30,239 nt of DNA from Candidatus Parcubacteria bacterium (GTDB lineage Bacteria; Patescibacteriota; Patescibacteriia; CAIXNZ01): NCBI GenBank assembly GCA_026395675.1, contig JAPLYF010000028.1:1-30239 (forward strand), given 5' to 3'. A program made the translations under genes and the position numbers. The notes below the pieces were generated by a model, which saw only the letters and a program-made list of their open reading frames with translations, was not told where the DNA came from and did not search any database. Below are positions 27,326-30,239 of the stretch, in pieces (positions within the stretch are counted from its first letter, which is position 1; each line of letters opens with the position of its first letter).

Positions 27326-28168
27326 ATGGTTAACGAAGATCAATTTTATGAAAAGCAGTTGAGCGTATCTTATTGGTATGTCACTCATAAATTATTATTG
27401 AAAAATATTTTAATTATTTTATTGATTGTTTTTGATGTCTCTTTATTGGCTTATGTTTTTTATTCGCTTAGCTTAAATTTGGTAATCAAACAAAACGAAT
27501 ATAATGCAATTTTGCAGGATTTGTCTGCGCCCAATCACGATTTCGGTTTTTTAAGACAATTTAATTTGCCGCCGGCAATTTCTGTCAGTAATATACAAAC
27601 CTTCCCCGGGGCTAAGGACTATGATATTGCGGCAGAGATAAGTAATCCCAGTTTGAAATGGTTTGCCACCTTTGATTATCAATTTAAATTAGGTGAAAAG
27701 TTATCAGCCGTCCGTCAGGGATTTATTATGCCTGGTGAAAAAAAGAAAATTATGGATTTATCAGTAGCTGATGGCAACTTGGTTACGAATGTTATTTTCA
27801 GTCATGTCAATTGGCAAAAAGAAATTAATTATGCTAAACTTGTTTTTGAGAAATTTAAATTCGATTTTAAAAATGTTAAATACATACCTTCAGCCGAGCT
27901 TGGGCTGGAACAAAAGGTGCCTGTCAATCGAGTTTCTTTTGAGATTGAAAATTCGAGTGCTTATAATTATAGCAATGTTATTTTGCAGCTGTTTTTGAAG
28001 AGCAACGGGCAAGTAGTGGCCATAAATCAAGTGCCTTCGGGCATCTTACAAAACGGCCAGACCAAAAATTTAGAAGTGAATTTTTTCCAGCGCTTGCCAA
28101 AAATTGAGAGCGTTGAAATTATACCTGATGTCAACATCTTAGATCCAAATGTTTTTTTAAAACTTTAG
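27326..28168 (+). CDS. Hypothetical single-pass membrane protein
   Basis: 280 aa. One strong TM helix (about residues 25-50, NILIILLIVFDVSLLAYVFY) is followed by an extracytoplasmic region rich in beta strands. It has two similar halves, each with an ISNPS/IENSSAYN-type segment (AEISNPSLKWFATFDYQFKL and FEIENSSAYNYSNVILQLFL), reminiscent of FxLYD or transglutaminase-like Ig folds. The gene ends 15 bases before rodA, so it likely shares its operon and may act at the cell wall. A weak AAGGA precedes the ATG. Confidence 0.75.
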   Translation: MVNEDQFYEKQLSVSYWYVTHKLLLKNILIILLIVFDVSLLAYVFYSLSLNLVIKQNEYNAILQDLSAPNHDFGFLRQFNLPPAISVSNIQTFPGAKDYDIAAEISNPSLKWFATFDYQFKLGEKLSAVRQGFIMPGEKKKIMDLSVADGNLVTNVIFSHVNWQKEINYAKLVFEKFKFDFKNVKYIPSAELGLEQKVPVNRVSFEIENSSAYNYSNVILQLFLKSNGQVVAINQVPSGILQNGQTKNLEVNFFQRLPKIESVEIIPDVNILDPNVFLKL

Positions 28169-28183
28169 ACAAAAAGTGAATTT

Positions 28184-29338
28184 ATGAAATTAAATAAGCT
28201 AAATTTTTATTTGAAAAAATTTGACTGGCTTTTATTTATTTCTATTTGTCTTTTAATTATCCTGAGTATTGTCTTGCTTTACAGTACAGCGATTGGCAGC
28301 CAAAGCGTACAAAGTATATTAAATTTTAAAAAGCAAATAGTTTTTTTTATTTTGGGAATTTTTTTAATATTTCTGATGGTTTTTTTTATTGACTACCGCG
28401 CCTTGAAAAGATACAATTTATTTTTGTATACCATTGGAATTATTTTATTAATATTAGTTCTAATTTTTTGGCAAAGGATTATGGGAACAAAGATCAGGGG
28501 CACAACCGGCTGGTTTAATCTTGGCATTTTTTCTTTTCAGCCGGTGGAATTAGTAAAAGTATTTTTGATTATTTATTTGAGCAAATTTTTTAGCGAAAAA
28601 GCGAAATATATTGGTCAGCTGAAATATTTTATTTTGAGCAGCTTGGGCGTTATTTTAGTGGTAATATTAATTGCTTTGCAGCCGGATTTTGGCTCGGCGG
28701 TCATTTTATTCGGTCTCTGGCTGGTTTTAATTTTACTGACAGGTATAAAAAAAAGTTATTTGGTTTTTTTGTCAGTCATTTTAATTCTGACCAGCGTTTT
28801 TCTCTGGTTTTTTCTTTTCCAGCCCTATCAAAAAGAAAGGGTCAGGGTTTTTTTAAATCCTGATCTGGATCCGCTGGGCAGCGGTTATAATCGCAGCCAA
28901 GCCATGATTGCCATTGGCTCCGGCAAATTATTAGGCAAGGGCTTGGCCTTTGGCTCTCAGAGCCAGTTAAAGTTTTTACCAGAAAGTCAGACAGATTTTA
29001 TTTTCGCTGTCCTGGCCGAAGAATTGGGTTTAGCCGGCATTGTCTTGCTCCTGGGTCTTTTTACGTTTTTGTTTTCCAGAATGATAAAAATTGCCAAAAG
29101 AACTAAGGATAATTTCGCCTTATATCTAGTCATTTCCATTTGCACTTTATGGATTATACAGATTTATATTAATATCGGTGGCAATTTAGGGCTTTTGCCA
29201 ATCACTGGCATTACCTTGCCCTTTTTAAGCTATGGCGGCAGTTCTTTATTAAGTAATATGATTTTAGTCGGTTTGCTTGAATCAATCATTATCAGGGGAA
29301 ATGTTTTAAGTTCGGAAGAAAAAGAGTTTGAAATTTAA
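28184..29338 (+). CDS. rodA: SEDS-family peptidoglycan glycosyltransferase RodA
   Basis: 384 aa, about ten TM helices. SEDS signatures: GTTGWFNLGIFSFQPVELVK, QPDFGSA (catalytic Asp), ESQTDFIFAVLAEELG, and LGLLPITGITLPFLSYGGSS. RodA polymerises lipid II glycan strands for cell elongation together with a class B PBP. I choose RodA over FtsW from the NIGGNLGLLPITGITLPF block and the short C-terminus; the two are hard to separate without a tree. It follows the 27326 gene by 15 bases and has no Shine-Dalgarno. Confidence 0.9.
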   Translation: MKLNKLNFYLKKFDWLLFISICLLIILSIVLLYSTAIGSQSVQSILNFKKQIVFFILGIFLIFLMVFFIDYRALKRYNLFLYTIGIILLILVLIFWQRIMGTKIRGTTGWFNLGIFSFQPVELVKVFLIIYLSKFFSEKAKYIGQLKYFILSSLGVILVVILIALQPDFGSAVILFGLWLVLILLTGIKKSYLVFLSVILILTSVFLWFFLFQPYQKERVRVFLNPDLDPLGSGYNRSQAMIAIGSGKLLGKGLAFGSQSQLKFLPESQTDFIFAVLAEELGLAGIVLLLGLFTFLFSRMIKIAKRTKDNFALYLVISICTLWIIQIYINIGGNLGLLPITGITLPFLSYGGSSLLSNMILVGLLESIIIRGNVLSSEEKEFEI

Positions 29339-29370
29339 GATAAATCTAATATTTTTACTTACTTGGGCAA

Positions 29371-29399
29371 TTGACAAATTTAAAAAAATAATTTAAGCT
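29371..29399 (+). promoter_or_regulatory. Promoter of rplY
   Basis: TTGACA (29371-29376), 17 bases, TAAGCT (29394-29399). A second TATAAT at 29435-29440 would start about 10 bases before the ATG. Confidence 0.55.
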
Positions 29400-29456
29400 A
29401 TTAAATATGGAAAATTTAGATAAATTTCCTTTATTATAATAAATTTGTTTTAATTT

Positions 29457-30158
29457 ATGACAACTTATACTCTCAGAGCAGAACCCAGAGAATTAATAGG
29501 CAAAAAGGCGCAAAAATTAAGGGAGCAAAATTTGATCCCCGCTGTTTTATATGGCCATAATATCAAAAATCAAAATTTGGCTGTGAAAAAAAATGATTTC
29601 TTTAAAGTTTACAGTCAAGTGGGGGAGAGCAGCTTGATCAATTTACAGATCAATGAAGCCAAGCCAATTAAGACATTAATTCATGATTTACAATTAGATC
29701 CTGTCAATGATGAAATCATTCATGTTGACTTTTATCAGGTAAAAGAAGATGAAAAGATCAAAGCTAATTTAAAATTAGAATTTGAGGGCGAAGCGCCAGC
29801 AGTCAAGGAATTAGGCGGCGTTTTAGTAAAAAATATTGATGAGGTTGAAATAGAATGTTTGCCTAAGGATCTTGAACTATTAAAGGAAATTAAAGTTAAT
29901 CTTACGGGTTTAAAAAATTTCAATGATGCAATTCACATCAAAGAACTCTCGATTCCTGCGGGCATAAAAATTTTGACATCACCAGATGAAGTGGTGGCTT
30001 TAATCACTGAAATTCAAGAGGAAAAAATTGAAGAAATAAAGCCAGTGGCTGAAGTAGAAGTTGTTGAAAAAGGAAAAGAAGGCGAGAAAGAAGGTGAAGA
30101 AGTTAAAGAAGCAAAGGCAGTTGAAGAAGGGCCCAAGCAAGAATCAAATAAAAAATAA
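29457..30158 (+). CDS. rplY: Large-subunit ribosomal protein bL25, CTC form
   Basis: 233 aa. The N-terminal 5S-rRNA-binding domain (about 1-90: LRAEPRELIGKKAQKLREQN, LIPAVLYG, VHVDFYQV-like IHVDFYQVKEDEKI) and the C-terminal TL5/CTC domain (about 95-185: LEFEGEAPAVKELGGVLVKN, IECLPKDL, IHIKELSIPAGIKIL) are both complete. A 45-residue Glu/Lys-rich tail follows. The protein binds 5S rRNA in the central protuberance. No SD at the ATG. A terminator follows directly. Confidence 0.95.
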   Translation: MTTYTLRAEPRELIGKKAQKLREQNLIPAVLYGHNIKNQNLAVKKNDFFKVYSQVGESSLINLQINEAKPIKTLIHDLQLDPVNDEIIHVDFYQVKEDEKIKANLKLEFEGEAPAVKELGGVLVKNIDEVEIECLPKDLELLKEIKVNLTGLKNFNDAIHIKELSIPAGIKILTSPDEVVALITEIQEEKIEEIKPVAEVEVVEKGKEGEKEGEEVKEAKAVEEGPKQESNKK

Positions 30159-30164
30159 CAATTA

Positions 30165-30192
30165 AAAATACTCCGTTTTTTTGGAGTATTTT
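30165..30192 (+). terminator. Rho-independent terminator of rplY
   Basis: AAAATACTCC (30165-30174) pairs with GGAGTATTTT (30183-30192), 10 bp with an 8-base loop. Confidence 0.8.
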
Positions 30193-30239
30193 CGTTAGAT
30201 TAAAATGAAAAAGTATATAATTTTAATAATAATACTTTT

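Overview
The window is a low-GC bacterial chromosome segment whose housekeeping genes (typA/bipA, a TrmB-type regulator, gyrB, rodA, CTC-type rplY) are compact, often lack a good Shine-Dalgarno sequence, and sit among palindromic intergenic repeats and stacked terminator/promoter junctions. This style fits a Candidate Phyla Radiation (Patescibacteria) genome. That is an inference from gene content and style; there is no 16S rRNA here. TGA is read as stop, so the code is standard.

Layout. 1-4.2 kb: two tandem paralogous secreted proteins (the first only as a tail), typA, and a TrmB regulator lacking most of its effector domain. 4.2-11.5 kb: an accessory island. It starts with two strong consensus promoters. 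One drives a ~620 nt terminated transcript with micro-ORFs. The other drives a ~870 nt apparently non-coding and highly structured RNA. Then comes a GC-rich TROVE/Ro60 (Rsr-like) RNA-binding protein gene, an unknown 349-aa gene and five small genes. Two families of repeated structured 5' leaders control these genes. Family 1 (four copies) carries an anti-Shine-Dalgarno box that pairs with the gene's own ribosome-binding site, with covarying helices. Family 2 (three copies, including TROVE) carries a covarying hairpin. Four of the small proteins share a W-L-x3-N-x3-M core motif. An island built around an Ro60 protein, a large RNA and RNA-controlled small genes is the best candidate here for an undescribed system.

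11.6-24.9 kb: a defence/stress island, mostly on the minus strand. It holds a Panacea/SocA-like (DUF4065) protein, an XRE regulator with an ImmA/IrrE-type protease, a very acidic small protein, an RloC/AAA_13-like zinc-hook ATPase, a small zinc-ribbon membrane protein, an AbiU2-like HEPN protein, a Type IIG restriction-modification gene split by one in-frame TAA, a NYN-domain putative RNase with a candidate ~78 nt sRNA at its 3' end, a 17-repeat TPR protein, an Apea-like HEPN protein and a cysteine-rich membrane-anchored protein. Scars of modular insertion are visible. Remnants of Type IIG 3' ends lie beside several cargo genes, a 40-bp gene-head repeat flanks the XRE-IrrE module, and a diverged copy of the gyrB 3' end lies 3.1 kb from gyrB itself.

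25-30.2 kb: gyrB (minus strand), then an unknown one-TM protein, rodA and rplY on the plus strand.
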